DNA of 35,000 bases from Neocallimastix lanati (nom. inval.) (GCA_016946835.1 JACVTC010000028.1:955001-990000); one strand, 5' to 3'; counted from the first letter of the stretch, positions 1 through 13,305 are shown. The notes: a model not told the origin generated them from the letters alone. Numbers and translations: made by a program.

Positions 1-894
1 ATTATTATTATAATTATTATTATTATTAAATTAATATATTTTACAAATTTCTTTCTTGCTTTGCCTTTCGACTAATATATATATATATATATATATTGTT
101 TAATATGTTTAATATTAAAATTAATAATTAATTAATTAATTAATTAATTGAATCTTGTAAATATTTAATAAATACCCTGAAGAATAAGAATAGGTGGTTC
201 TACTATAATTTATTAAAAATAAAATAAAATAAAATAAATTTATAATAAAAAAAAAAATTAAATTATAAAACAATAATATTAATATTTCACTTTAAGATTT
301 ATTATACACATTTATATACATAATCATTTTAAATTTATATGATAATGTTTGTAAATATTCTATATTACATTGATCTTGGTTTTGATTTTAATTCTGATTT
401 TAATTCTGATTTAGGACTTTCAACAAATCTTTCGGCATTATCTTCATTACTCGAATCAAGAATCTTTATATTAATATCATCAAAAGCTTTTATAAGATTA
501 TCATCATTACTCCTAATAATATTTTAGTGAATAATCAATATCAAATATTTCAAATTAATTATCAATAGTTAATTATATATTTATATATATATATTCATTT
601 TTATATAGATATTAAAATTAATTTGAAAAATATTTATTCTAAATATAAATATAAGTTACTTTGAAGCAGAGGCACTTCTTGGTAAAGTATTACTTTGACT
701 AATATTTCAATATTGAATTATTTATATTAATAGAATATACAGAGAAGAAAAAATATATATATATATATATATATAAAATAAAATAAAATAAAATAAAAAA
801 TAATATATATATTAATATAAAATTGATAATATTAAATTTTAATATATAAAAATAATTATATATATATATAAGAGAATAACCCTTGATTTTCCAT
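1..894 (-). CDS. Unknown serine-rich protein, 5' part, five small exons, runs off left edge
   Basis: I do not recognise this protein. Reading leftwards, five exons join in one frame: 881-894 (ATG at 894, MENQ start), 660-698, 369-512, 176-202 and 45-71. All four complete introns are GT-AG and all are phase 2. A fifth donor (GTAAAA) at 44-43 carries the gene beyond position 1. The 84 visible residues are hydrophilic and low in aromatics: a Ser-rich start, an acidic middle (SNDDNLIKAFDDINIKILDS), a repeated SELK motif, then a basic stretch with SYSSGRKAKQERN. No transmembrane segment or known domain is visible. Base composition is clearly richer in G+C than the flanks, which supports coding. 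An alternative is that the third exon ends the protein at a TAA (365-367), just after a Met codon; the two downstream 27-nt exons in matching phase make me prefer continuation. The first exon, with a GTTATT donor, is the least certain part. Confidence 0.55.
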
Positions 895-3800
895 GAATTT
901 ATATTTATAATGAATAAATATATTAAAATTTCAATATGAAATGTCCTTATAACAAGATAGTTTTAATAAAATAAATGTATATATTATATAAATTATAGAA
1001 ATTTATATAATGTATAATATTTAAAATCTTATTAAATTATAAAATGTCTATACAAAATTTATATATTTTATTTTTTTTTAATATATTGTCAGTAATAATT
1101 GTCACAAGTCAAATATCAAATAAATAATTAAGAATAAATTAATTATTCTTAATGTCAGTAGTTTTTATAAATTGAAAAAAATAAAAATAAAAAAATAACT
1201 TAATATAATATTATATAAAATATTATATTTACTGATTATAAATACATATTATTGTTTATATTTGTTTTATGTAAAAATAAAAAAAAACTTTTTCTCAAAA
1301 TTTATTTATGATAGTAAAATATTTTATTACTTTATAAATATTTTCTTGTATAATAATGGTTTTATAAATAATATTAATTTTTGTTAATAAATTTTTCGAA
1401 TTTGTTTAATTTAAATAGCCTTAAATAAATCCTTATAATTTCATTATTTCATTAGATTATGTGAAATATTTTATATAATATATAGGTTATAAATAATTTG
1501 TTTTCTTTTATTAACTTTTCTATCAGTTTATTATATTAATTATTATTCCTATAACTTTTTTCCTTTTTTTTTTATATCTACTAGATAATTAAGAGTTTGA
1601 GTAGGAGAAAAAAAATATATATATATAGTTGTATGTATGTTTAGTTCATATGACTAAATATATTAGATAAATAGAATTACTATTCTATTATGAATAAGAA
1701 TAACCAATTATTGTTACAATTAATTTTCCTTTCAGTCCAAATATGTATTTATATATAAAATTTAATAACTTTTATATTTATTTTATTATTTAAAAGGTTG
1801 TCATCAAAGTTTATTAATATATTCGTCTTGTCTAAATTTTATTTAAATATCTATTATCATCATAAGATAGTTGAGATATAAAAATATGATATTTATTATT
1901 TTGTTATTTTTTCTTTAATTTATGGCTTGAATGTTACAAAGATTATTAAATAATAAAAAAAAAAAAAAAAGTATATATATATATATATATTATCGGCTTA
2001 AATATTTATGTCATTTAATGTATAATTTATATGTCTATTAGTAATATTTAATATATATAATTTTTTTTTTTTTTTTTGGCTTCAGCTACAAAAATAATTA
2101 TATATTTAAAAACTTTAAAATAAATTTAAGTGAACAGCCTTTTAAAAATAGTAATAGAAAAAAAAATAAAATAAAATAAAAATAATATTCCATAATAATA
2201 TTTTAGTTCATAATTGTATATGTATATAATTAAATAATTAATTAGTATTCATTAACTAAATAATTTAAAGTATTAATTCTAATTAAATTATAATTAATTG
2301 AAATATTTGCAATTAAACAATTTTATTATAAATCGCGAAATATATATGTATAATATATATCAAAATATAATTAAATAAATAAAAATCTATATATAATAAT
2401 TAATGTGTATCTTTTTTCCAAATTATTTTCTTATTTCTTCATAATAATTAAATATATTTAAATTTAATTGAAATTCTAATCTAATTATAAAATATATTAT
2501 GATTTTTACTTCAACCTATAATTAATTACATTAAATATAATCCTATTTATTATTTATTTTAATTATATTTCAAAATCTTAATTTTATTTTATTTTGTTTT
2601 ATTTTATATGTGAATTTAAATATTTTTAAATTTTTATATTTTAGATTTGAATATTTTTATAATTAATATTTAGGTTTCAATTTTTCTATATTTCTAAATT
2701 GTATATTTCTATATTTCTACATTTTGTTATTTCAGTATAAATAAAAATAAAAAAAAAAAAAAAAAAAAAAAAAGTAATCTAATAAATACGAACTTGATTT
2801 ATTTAAAATCATTTAATAATATAAAAACCAAAACAACCAAAAAAATAAAAATAAAAAAAAAATTATGTCAATATATATCGATATGCGATTACAATATATT
2901 AGAATTAATTGAAATAAGCAGAAATCATTATAAAGTTTATTTTCTAAATAATGAATAATTAAATGAATTAAAGTTTTTAGTTATATTAATAATTAAACTT
3001 TTTTTTTTTTTTAATATTTGGGATAAAATTTGTTAATATGAATAAATAATTCAAATTGATTCAAATAAATAAAAATGAATAAATTCATATAATATTTATA
3101 TATGAATTATACAAAAGCTTTATTCGTAATATATAATTAAAAGTATAAAAGTATACCTAAATCATTAAAATATAATTTTTTTATATTTGGATGTTTGGTT
3201 TATACATAAAATAAAAAAAAAAAGTATAAATTATGGAAATATAGAATATAAATAATACATTATAAAATATTATAAAATATAGTATTAATTATGAATATAT
3301 ATTATTAGTATTTGATATTAAAATTCATTTTACATAAAATAATATATATAAAAATTATCTTCTACTATGATAAAATATCCATACAAGAACAATTTATTTA
3401 ATATTAATTATATATATTTTTTATAGAAAATTAAAACTAAATCATAAAACAAAATTAAAAAAAAGAATTACCGATATATAAAAAAATTATTTCATACTTT
3501 TTTAAACAATAAATATAAATAATAAATAAATGAATAGATAAATAAATATATATTAAATAAATAATTAATAATTATGAATAATGAATAAACAATAAATATA
3601 AATAATAAATAAATGAATTATGAAAATAAATATTCATATAATTAACAATTAAATATATATATTTTATATTACATTATATTTTTATAATATTTATAATTTA
3701 AAAAAGGATGGTGTGATTAGATTGTATTGCCTTTTTTTTACTATAAAATAAAACTTTTAGTAAAAAAAAAAATTTAAAATTATTTTTAAATATTATATAT

Positions 3801-4573
3801 TGAAGTTAAAAAGTTAAAATAAATTTAAAAATAAAATTATAATAAAGTAAATTTAATATAAAAAAAAAATTATTCTTTTATTGTAAATTTAATCTTTGCT
3901 TTCTCTACAAAAATACACACCCACAATTTTAAATAAATTTAAAAATAAAATTATAATAAAGTAAATTTAATTTAAAAAAAAAAAAAATTATTCTTTTATT
4001 GTAAATTTAATCTTTACTTTCACTACAAAATACACACCCACAATTTTAAATCAACTTTATGAATTTTTAGAGATACTTTAGAAAGAAAAAAATATATCAT
4101 AATATAATAATAAAATAATAAATAAATAAATAAATATATAATAATTTTTGATATCTATTTATAATTTAGTATTAATAAATTGAATTTATATTTAAATAAT
4201 ATATCAATAAAAATAATAAAATAGATTTCTCATTACAATAGTAACTAGTTTTTTTTTCATAATGAAAAAAAATAATATATTCTTAATTTCAATGATTACT
4301 CAGCCACCTTATTTAAATTAATTTATATTTAAATATATTAATATGTGGTTTTCAATTTGTATGATTCAAATATAATGTATGTTTTTAGGCGTTATATTTT
4401 TATTCTATATATTATTTACAACAGCTCTTCCCTTTATTGCTTTTTTTTATATTTCTTTTTCTTCACTACCGAATATAGAAAAATTTTTAAATTGTCATTC
4501 AAATTGTTAATTTTATTTAAAAATATAAAATTATTAATTTATTTTATTATTTAATTTATTTATATTTTTTTTT
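895..4573. other. AT-rich intergenic spacer
   Basis: No gene is visible. The stretch is made of poly-A and poly-T runs, (AT)n tracts and short A+T words with very little G or C. Apart from the tandem duplication listed separately, I see only very short chance open frames, such as an 18-codon one starting at 4261. The open frame at 4345-4554 encodes only F, Y, I and L-rich sequence expected from AT-rich DNA. Confidence 0.7.
3817..4052. repeat. Two-copy tandem duplication, about 115 bp unit
   Basis: Two adjacent units share a poly-A-bearing AT-rich half, then TTATTCTTTTATTGTAAATT, then a C-containing end around TACACACCCACAATTTTAAA (3914-3933 and 4031-4050). The offset is 114 bp at the left end and 117 bp at the right end; the change lies in the poly-A tract. 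Near-identity outside the homopolymer points to a recent duplication. No coding content. Confidence 0.85.
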
Positions 4574-4935
4574 AAACCAGACAATGGGACCTCCAGCCAG
4601 TCTCTCCCTTAAACGTAATGGACTATCATTGGATTCTTTGTCATACAATTTCGGTATCAATACAAGCCTCTCTCTAAGCAAGCCTAATATGAAAAACATT
4701 TCCTATACACCGCTTTAAATGACGGTCTTCTTTTCAGTGATCTCTTGAATCATCATCAAGGGAGAGGAACAACTAAACTACATTAATTCTCTCTCAAAAA
4801 TTCAAATGTTTTCTGTACTAGTAATTATATAATTTAACAACAGAAATATTTACCATAACTAGCGAACAATCAATTTCATTTAAAGGGTAAAACATTTTAG
4901 GAGGACGAAAATCGCCCCATAAAAATTCAGGAGGC
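4574..4935 (+). repeat. Dispersed repeat, copy A
   Basis: This block is strikingly richer in G+C than its surroundings and aligns along its whole length, in the same orientation, with 25911-26260. Shared landmarks in order: a CCAG start, a GACCTCCAG..TCTCTC block, ATTGGATTCTTTG.CATACA, a CTCTCTCTAA block, TAATATGAAA, a CTTCT.TTCA.TG.TCTCTTGAA block, GAGGAACAACTA, and GCGAACAA.CAA.TTCATTTA. By eye about 70-75% of positions match, with small indels. No long open frame runs through either copy on either strand. It is most simply a decayed transposon-derived element or non-autonomous repeat; I cannot name the family. The right boundary is fuzzy. Confidence 0.75.
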
Positions 4936-5365
4936 AATCACACAATGAAAAGATTGCTATATATATATATATATATATTTAAAAATAATAACTTTTTTTT
5001 TTTTTTTTTTTCACTTAATACACTTCTTTAATTAGCTTCTATAATTAAGTTAATAATTCAGTAAAAAAAAATCTTAAAACTATTTAAAGATTCAATATTC
5101 TGTGATACCTAAATTGATAGTAATTTTTTACTTTATAAAATTATTAACTAAATTTTAATTTTTATCCACAGGAAATAAAAGAAGAAGGTGGGATAAATCC
5201 TCTGAAAATTATTGGAATATCATTTTAAATATATATAAATAAAAAAAAAAAAATAATAATAATAATAAAATAAAACTTTTCTCTCTTTATAATTATGTAA
5301 TGATACCATACTTTCTAACAAAATAAATTTATTTCCTCGTTAATTATAATTAAAATTAAATTTAC

Positions 5366-5420
<55 letters not shown>
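5366..5420. repeat. (TTA)n microsatellite
   Basis: Uninterrupted trinucleotide TTA/ATT run of about 18 units, followed by an AATTATT variant. Confidence 0.9.
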
Positions 5421-5427
<7 letters not shown>

Positions 5428-5566
5428 AATTATTAATTATCCTTCAAATACTTATAAATTATTAAAATTTAAATTTCTTTTCATCTACTAAAGATAATTG
5501 AATTTTAATAAGTAACTCATCCAATAATAATGCAAGCTAATTCACAATCTTCTTTTTTTTTTTTTT

Positions 5567-5625
5567 TTATTTTATTTTATTTTATTTTATTTTATTTTAT
5601 TTTATTTTATTTTATTTTATTTTTA
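5567..5625. repeat. (TTTTA)n microsatellite
   Basis: Pentanucleotide ATTTT units in tandem, about 11 copies, directly after a run of about 16 T. Confidence 0.9.
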
Positions 5626-5769
5626 TTATTATTTTTATTTTTATTATATATATATATATATTAAATTATTATTATTATTATTATTATAATTTTTTTTTTT
5701 TTTTTTGTTATTTTTGATTTTGTTTTTGTTTTTGATTTTGTTTTGTTTTGTTTTGTTTTTGATTTTTGA

Positions 5770-5801
<32 letters not shown>

Positions 5802-6566
5802 AACATTATTAATTATTTATTTATATATATATGGTGCCCAACCATATATATATTCTTTTTTCTTTTATTTAATCATATTATTAATATCATTTAAAGAAGT
5901 AAAAATCAAAGATAATTGAAGAAATATAGATATATAATTATATCATTTACTTATTATAATTGTTTTATATAATATTATTATAAATATTCTTTTTTCTTTA
6001 TTATTTATTTATTAAAAATAATATAATAATGAATTTTTAATAAATATAATAATATAAAGAAAAAGAAAAGAAAATTTTTATTTTATGTTTATATTTAAAT
6101 TTGACTTTTTATTTCCCAGAAATAATATTATTGATTAGTTGTTTATTTTTATTTATATATATATATATATTATTATTAGTTATTATTATTATTATTATTA
6201 TAATTATTTTCTTTTCTTTTCTTTCATTATTCCTATATGTACTAATCTATAATTCTATTATAGTAATAAGTAAGAAAAGATAAGAAAATATATATTAAAA
6301 ATAAATAAACTAATATAAAATATATATATATATGAAATTGATTAATTTTTTTTTTTTTTTTAATTTGTATATTTCGTAAATTTTTAATTCAGCATTTATT
6401 TTTGTTTATACTTTTGTTCTTGTAGTTTATTTTTTGTTTGTTTCTTAAATCTGTTTATTTTTTTCATTTTATCTATTTTTATATGTACTTATATAAATAT
6501 TTTTGAAAAAAAAAAATTTTTTTTTCTATCTATTTTATATATGCTTATATAAATTATCTATTCATT

Positions 6567-7185
6567 CTATTTTTTAATGTAAAAGTAAACGAATATCAAT
6601 ACACATAAAATAAATATAATTAAAATCCACATCACACTTCCTCCTTGAGTTTGCATCATAACTCCTAATTTATTCATAGTATTTCCAAGTAATGATTTAG
6701 TTGAATGCATATCATCATCCTTTTTTTTTAAAAAAAAAATTTTAATAAATATATATATATTATTATTATTTAAATACAAATTATTATATAATTTATAATA
6801 TAAAATTAAAAAAATAAAATAAAATAAAATAAAATATAGATAGATAGATAGATAATATAGAAAGAGAGAGAACAATATATATATATAAATAGATTAATAA
6901 GAAATTTTTTAATTGATTATTTACACTTTTTTCTTTATTTAATTATTTTTATTTTATAGAAAAAAATACTATGTTAAATATTGTTATTGTTAGTATCATA
7001 CCATTTCATCCAAAAATTGATTTTGGGATCTCACTTCAGCACCAATTAATAAAGAAACCTTGTTAATGATAATAATAATAATAATAATAATAATTTTTAT
7101 ATTGTATATTTTTTATTAAAAATAATCATTTATATATTGTATATATTAAATTGATTATGTATATGTATCGATAGATTTAATTATG

Positions 7186-7224
<39 letters not shown>

Positions 7225-7748
7225 CAATAACAAACAAATATTTATTTATTTCAAATTATAAAAATTAAAAAAAAAAATAAAAATAATAATAAATTTCAAT
7301 TATTAAGATATAAATATCAAATATTCGAAATATTTAAATACTATTATATATACCTCTTTTAAAGTTTTCATTTTTTCAGATAAGGATAATACTTGTTCAT
7401 CATTTTGTTTTTCTATTAAATATGGATCAGCTGACTGAGAACTACTGGAATTAGTTCTATAACCATCAAATAAAGCATCTCTATCAGATAAATATGGATT
7501 TCTATTTATATAATAATTATATAATTGTAGTATACAATATAAAATTATTAAAGAATTAAAGCAAAAGAAAGAAAAAAGGATATTAAAAATAATAATTAAT
7601 GAATAACATTAGTTTAATAATTTTATTTATTAAAATATATAAAAAGAATAATTGATTGCAAAAATAACTAATAAATATAATTTCTACAAATTATTATTAT
7701 TGTTATTAGTATTAGTACTTATAATAACCTTGTTATTGGTCTTGACAT
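6567..7748 (-). CDS. BET1: Bet1-type Qc-SNARE, ER-Golgi membrane fusion
   Basis: Tail-anchored SNARE predicted to act with syntaxin-5/Sed5-type partners in fusion of ER-derived vesicles with the Golgi. Four exons read 7729-7748 (MSRPIT), 7354-7501, 7002-7058 and 6567-6719; the introns are 7502-7728, 7059-7353 and 6720-7001, all GT-AG. They give 125 residues, close to the usual Bet1 length (about 120-140). Residues 8-23 contain a LFDGY motif, as in fungal Bet1 N-termini. The Qc SNARE helix spans roughly 38-95 and includes IGAEVRSQNQFLDEM, with the zero-layer Gln at Q68, followed by HSTKSLLGNTMNKL. The C-terminal anchor is about 104-122, ending FYIKK. The helix aligns with animal Bet1 without gaps across both inner exon junctions, which strongly supports the splice sites. 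The first donor is an unusual GTTATT. Sft1/GS15 is a related alternative, but the EMD...HST spacing favours Bet1. Confidence 0.88.
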
Positions 7749-10011
7749 TTTAAATTTATTTTTTTATTATTTTTGTTAATTAAAAAGATTTTTCGAATTT
7801 ATGATGATAAATTATGTTTTATTGTTTATAAAATTTTAATAAAATTTAAATATATATATATATTTCGAATTAATTCTTTTTTATAAAAAAAAAAAATGAA
7901 AATGAATTAATATTCTATTGAAAATAATTATTTTCTTTTTTTTTTTTTTTGTTTGTTTTTTTTTTGTTTGTTTGTTTGTTTGTTTGTGTGGATTTGATAT
8001 TACAAATAAAGTATTATTTTAAGCTTTATTTTGTAAAATTATTTATTTTTTTATTTTTTTTTTTTAAAAAAAAAAATAATAATTATATATTTTAAAATAA
8101 AAAAAAAAAAAAAAAAAAAAAAAAAACTTTTTTTAAATATTTATTATTATTAATATGATTATTATTTTATTTATTTGTTTGTTTTGTTTTTTATTTTTCT
8201 TTTTTCTTTTTTAATTTTTTTATTTTTAATTTTTTTTTTTATTTTTAATTCTTATTTAATTTAAAATTATTATTATTAAAATTAATATTAATATTAATTA
8301 TTTCTTTTCTTTTTAATTTTTACTCTCTATTTTTATTTTATTATTATTTCTTTAATATCCTGGTTTATACAAATATAGTATATTAATGAAATTAAATCAA
8401 TTAAGATATCTGATTTTGTTTTGGAAATTTTATTTTAAAATTTAATAATCTTATAATCTTAAAAACATAATAATAATGTAGTTATACCTAACCCATTGTG
8501 TATATTAAAAAAATTTTTTATGAACTTTAATCTTATATATAAAAACATGCATGATCAGAGTAATGTGATATAATATATTAACAATAATCAACTTTTTTTT
8601 TTTCCATAATCTCCTTAATACAATTTTTAAATTTTATAATAAAATTATTTTAATTGTAATTTTACAATATTTTTTTTGGTGACGTTCTTGATTATATATA
8701 AGAATGTTATTTATAAACAATTAAACCTAAAAAATTGATTAATTATATTTATTATACAATAAAATAATAATTTTTTTTTACATCAGATTTTTTTTTCATA
8801 TTTAACATCATTATTTATATTTTTTAATAAAAACAATAATAATAAATAATTAATAATAAACAGTAACTAGTAATAAATAATAAATATTACATATTAAATA
8901 ATTATATAATTGAATAATTAAATAAAATTAAATAGTAAATAGTAAATAGTAAATAGTAAACAATAAATAGTAAATAATAAATAATAAATAGTAAATAGTA
9001 AATATTAAATTTATTGTTTATATAAATATTAAATATTAAATATTTAAATAATAATAAATAATAAATAATAAATAATAAATAATAAATAATAAATAATAAA
9101 TAATAAATAATAAATAATAAATAATAAATAATAAATAATAAATAATAAATAATAAATAATAAATAATAAATAATAAATAATAAATAATAAATAATAAATA
9201 ATTAAATAATAAATAATAAATAATTAAATAATAAATAATAAATAATAAATAATAAATAATAAATAATGAAATAATAAATAATAAATAATTAAATAATAAA
9301 TAATAAATAATAAATAATAAATAATAAATAAATGAATAATAAATAATGAATAATTAATAATTAATAATAATTAATTATTATTATAAAATATAAATATATG
9401 AAGTTTATTTTATAGCAACATAATAGTATTAATTAAAAAAGAATTTTAAAGAGTATATACATTTAATATAAATAGTTTAGGTAAAATGTTTTTCAATGGA
9501 TAACTTTTTTTTTTTTTTGATATTTAAATATTTTTTTGAAATAAATATTATTCATAGAATCTTCTTATAATTACTACAATTAAAATGGACTTTATGTTAT
9601 TGTAATTATTACATATATATAATATTCTTTGTTCTTTATTATCTTTGTAAATTTTATTGTTCATTCATTTTGTTTTATTTTTATTCTTTAAGTAAATTTT
9701 AGTATTTATTATTAATTTATTTTATTTTATTATATTTATTATTTTTTTTTAAAAAAAAAAAAAAGAAAAATTTTAATGTTTCACAAACATTATTCAGTTG
9801 TGATTCAAACTCTAAATATTAATAAATTTAAATTTAATAAAATTTTTAAACTATTTATTTATAAATTAAATATACAGAATATTTTTTAAATTTTTTAAGC
9901 ATTTTTATTTATTTTTTTTTTAAAATTATATGAGTAGAGGAAATAATCTTAATATAAATAATTATAATATTAATTTGGAAATATTTATATACTAATTAAA
10001 AAACAAAAAAT

Positions 10012-10043
<32 letters not shown>

Positions 10044-10149
10044 CATTGAAAAAAGTATTATTAATAAAATATCATTGAATAATTGTCGTTAATATAATTT
10101 TATTTAATAAATATAGCTGTATGAAATAAATAATAATATAAATAGTATC

Positions 10150-10182
<33 letters not shown>

Positions 10183-11563
10183 TAATGAAACCCAAAAGAG
10201 AGAAAAAAAATAATATTGACCTTTTTATAAAATTAATTATTATCATTACTATCTTTGATTATGTTGTTAATTGCTGAAGCATATTAATATATAAATATAA
10301 TAATACAATTTATTATATTTATATACATCAACAATTAATAACTTAACATTTATTATTTATTATATATATATTTCAAATTTTTTATTATTTATTATTTAAT
10401 ATAATAAAATTAATTGATTGATTAATTAATTAATGAAACATTACCAAACATTAATTTATATATATATATATAGATGTACATATAAGTTATATTTAATAAT
10501 TTTCAAAAAAAAAAAAAAAAAAAAATAATTAATTAATTAAAAAATTGTAGAGGATCATTTTAATCTAAACCATTCTGAACCTTAAATTTTTATGCTAAAC
10601 AATATTGTTGATTATTCTATATAACATTTAGTATTCCTAATTTTGTTAATATTATTAATAATAAAAAAAAAAAAAAAAAGGAAAAAAAAGGAAAAACAAA
10701 AGCAAAAGCAAAAGCAAAAAAAAAAAAAATTTGCTTTTCTTATAAGATAAAATCTATCACTTTACTTTATTATAAAATCTAAAAAAAAAAAAAAAAAAAA
10801 AAAAAGAATATACAATAAAGTAAAATATTCAATAAATAAACAAATAAATAAAATAAATAATTAAATAAAAATAAAAAAAAAAACTTAAAAAATAAAGAAT
10901 AAAAATAATTAATAAAGTAAAAATAAATATAATAATAATAATTAAAAATAATTATTATTTAAGAACACTATTAAGAAAAATTTTAAAATTAAACCTTTTT
11001 TTGATATTGTAAATTAATAATAAATTTTTATTTAATTATTATTTTTTTAAAATCTTGTACTTAAATTATTGCGTATATAAAATATGTATACAATGTATAT
11101 AGAAATATAAATATTATGCGTTTTATATACATATATATATTATTATTTTTTTGAATATTATAATTACAAAATTATAAAATTTTAAATATATATATATATT
11201 CTATCTATATATAATAAATTTAATCTAATAATTACTATAATTTTTTAAATATATAAAAAAAATAAAATTTGATAGTCAATATAAACGGTACAATACCCAT
11301 CGAAATGATAAACTTTTTTCTAATTTTTTTTTGTTTTTTTTTGTTTTTTTTTGCTTTTCTTTTTTTTTTTTTTGTTTTTTTTTTGTTTTTTTTTTTGTAT
11401 TTTTTTCTTGTTTTTTTTTTTTTTTTTTTTTGTAAAAAAAAATAATTTATTTATTTATTGATTTTCATTTTCATTTTCACTTTCTACTTATTTTATTATT
11501 ATTATTATCTTTTCTTTCTTTTTTTCTATATTTATATTTTTTTTTAATTTTTTATTTTTTTAT
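7749..11563. other. AT-rich intergenic spacer with satellite DNA
   Basis: Between the Bet1 gene and the first transporter there is no supported gene. The contents are long poly-A and poly-T runs, (TTTG) words near 7970, the heptanucleotide satellite listed separately, and a T-rich tract with periodic single G at 11320-11430. The last lies just beyond the 3' end of the minus-strand transporter and would be A-rich in its transcript. Confidence 0.7.
8930..9352. repeat. Heptanucleotide satellite, AAATAAT / AAATAGT
   Basis: An array of 7-bp units. The left part (8930-9003) uses mainly AAATAGT; after a short irregular stretch the right part (9047-9352) is nearly pure AAATAAT, with occasional units that gain an AT or carry a G. 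The total is about 420 bp, one of the largest simple arrays in the window. Confidence 0.88.
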
Positions 11564-13305
11564 TTAAGCTTCGACATTGTTGCGGATCTTCTTTTCCTTA
11601 AGATCTTGTTCTAACTTCTTTTCAGCTGGGGTCTTAGAGCTACCGTAAAGGTGTTCCATTTCTTCTAAAGATAATCCCTTAGTTTCACGAATACATACAG
11701 ATGCGAAGATGAATGAAATGAAGCAGAAAGCAGCGAAAATTAAGAAAGTGTAGTACTTCAAATATTTCATAATAGTAGTCATTGGTGAGGTGACCATAAT
11801 ACTACCAATACATTGAGCAATTGAACCTAAACAGTTAGCCTTAGCACGCATACGAATTGGGAATACTTCGGCTTGGAAAACAAAGACAACGGAACTCCAA
11901 GACCAACCGTAAATAATTGTGAAACAGTACATAATAACGACACAAATCCAACCGAAGGCCTTGTTATTAGTAGTATCAACAAGAAGACACATAGCAAAAA
12001 TACCAATCATACAAATACCAAGAAGGAAGGCACCCCACTTAAGGATTGGCTTTCTACCAAAGTTTTCAATGTATTTCATAGCTGGAAGAGTAAGAAGGAA
12101 GGAAATTAAATTGTTTAATACAGTTAACCAAGCACCATATTGTGCAAGAGAAATACCAAGATATTTACTGTAAATTTGAGTGGAGTAATAACCGATAGCA
12201 TTAACACCAACAAGCATGTGAAGCATTTGTAATAAACAAACGACAATAACACGGTATAAGATGTTCTTAGTACGGAACATTTCACCCCAGGTAACCATAC
12301 CTTCTGAAAGTTCAACCTTAAGTCTAGTATTCATTTCATTGAACTCTTCAACAACAGCTGGATGACAGTCACCCTTTTCACGAATCTTAGCAAGGTTCTT
12401 AAGAGCACGATCATCCTTGTTTTTCATTAATAAGTAACGTGGAGTTTCTGGAAGGAACCAAACAAGAATGACAAAGAATACAGCTGGAATTAATAAACCA
12501 CCTAAAGCAACCTTCCATTGAGCAGTCATATTCTTGGTAATTAACTTTAAACATAAAGTATCATGTAAACTAGCAAGTAACATACCAACTTGAAGACCTA
12601 AAGCATTAACAATACCAAGAGTACCACGAATTTGTTTTGGTGCAACTTCTGCAATATATAATGGACATAAACAAAGGGCAATACCTGAAGCTATACCAGC
12701 AATAAAACGACCAATACAAAGTAAAAGGACATTACCACCGAATACTTGAATGAGAGAACCAATAAGATAAATAATAGAACCAATACGTAAAGACTTGATA
12801 CGACCAATGTTATCCATTAAGTAAAGTACAACAATAGCACCACAAATACTACCTACAGTGAAGGATGGGGTAATAATCATTTCTCTGAAAGTTTTATCAT
12901 CAGTTTCTAAGAAAGCTTTAGCCTTTGGATCAAAATAGTACATACCAAATTGTTTACCAAAAGAAGCTCTCATTGAGAAAATAATACTATTATTATTTTA
13001 AATTAATGTTTTTTCATTATTTTTAAATAAAAAAAAAAAAAAAGTAAAAATTATTAATATTATTAATACTAATATTAATATATTAATAGTATTTATTATT
13101 TTGTTCTTTTTTTTTTTTTTAAATTTTTAATAACATTATTACTTTTCTTTATTCTATCTTATTATAGAATAGGATGATAATTTTATTCAAAGAGCTTTAA
13201 TACTTACTTTAACATACCGACTTCCCAACCGTAAACAATGGAACCGATACCACAAATGATTACGTAGAAGAATAAACGTTTGTTAATATATTCTAATTTA
13301 CCCAT
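11564..13305 (-). CDS. Major facilitator sugar-porter-family transporter, copy 1
   Basis: Polytopic membrane transporter of 506 residues in two exons: 13208-13305 (ATG at 13305) and 11564-12986, with a 221-nt intron (GTAAGT...AG) splitting an Asn codon just after YGWEVGML in TM1. Family hallmarks: DNIGR (91-95) in loop 2-3, AEVAPKQIRGTLG at the end of TM4, LPETPRYLL (PETPR 212-216) after TM6, GVNAIGYYSTQIYS in TM7, ENFGRK (340-345), FPIRMRAKAN in loop 10-11, and a terminal RETKG. Length and motif order fit the sugar-porter family of fungal plasma-membrane permeases. The canonical TM7 Gln-Gln is His-Met (289-290), and the TM5 Gln is Ala161, so the substrate should not be assumed to be glucose or xylose. 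The C-tail is charged (KKLEQDLKEKK). Codon use is C/G-richer than the spacers. Paralogue of the gene at 18587-20295. Confidence 0.92.

Larger units (their letters stand above)
4936..6566. other. AT-rich spacer with microsatellites
   Basis: This holds (AT)n, poly-T runs, the (TTA)n and (TTTTA)n arrays listed separately, and T-rich DNA with TTTTG/TTTTGA words (5700-5770). One short G+C-richer island at 5161-5226 follows an acceptor-like CACAG and is open for 18 codons before TAA; I could not join it to anything. No gene is supported. Confidence 0.65.

Noticed and set aside
339-527. 62-codon plus-strand frame
   Set aside because: It is the antisense of exon 3 of the left-edge gene; the minus strand gives the coding-like peptide and matching splice sites.
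6720-6875. Upstream ATG extension of the last Bet1 exon (hydrophobic, Y/L/I-rich)
   Set aside because: It is intron sequence. The homology begins exactly after the AG at 6720-6721, and the true upstream exons lie at 7002-7748.
11873-12315. Three overlapping open frames inside transporter copy 1
   Set aside because: They are shadows of the real gene in other frames, without family motifs.
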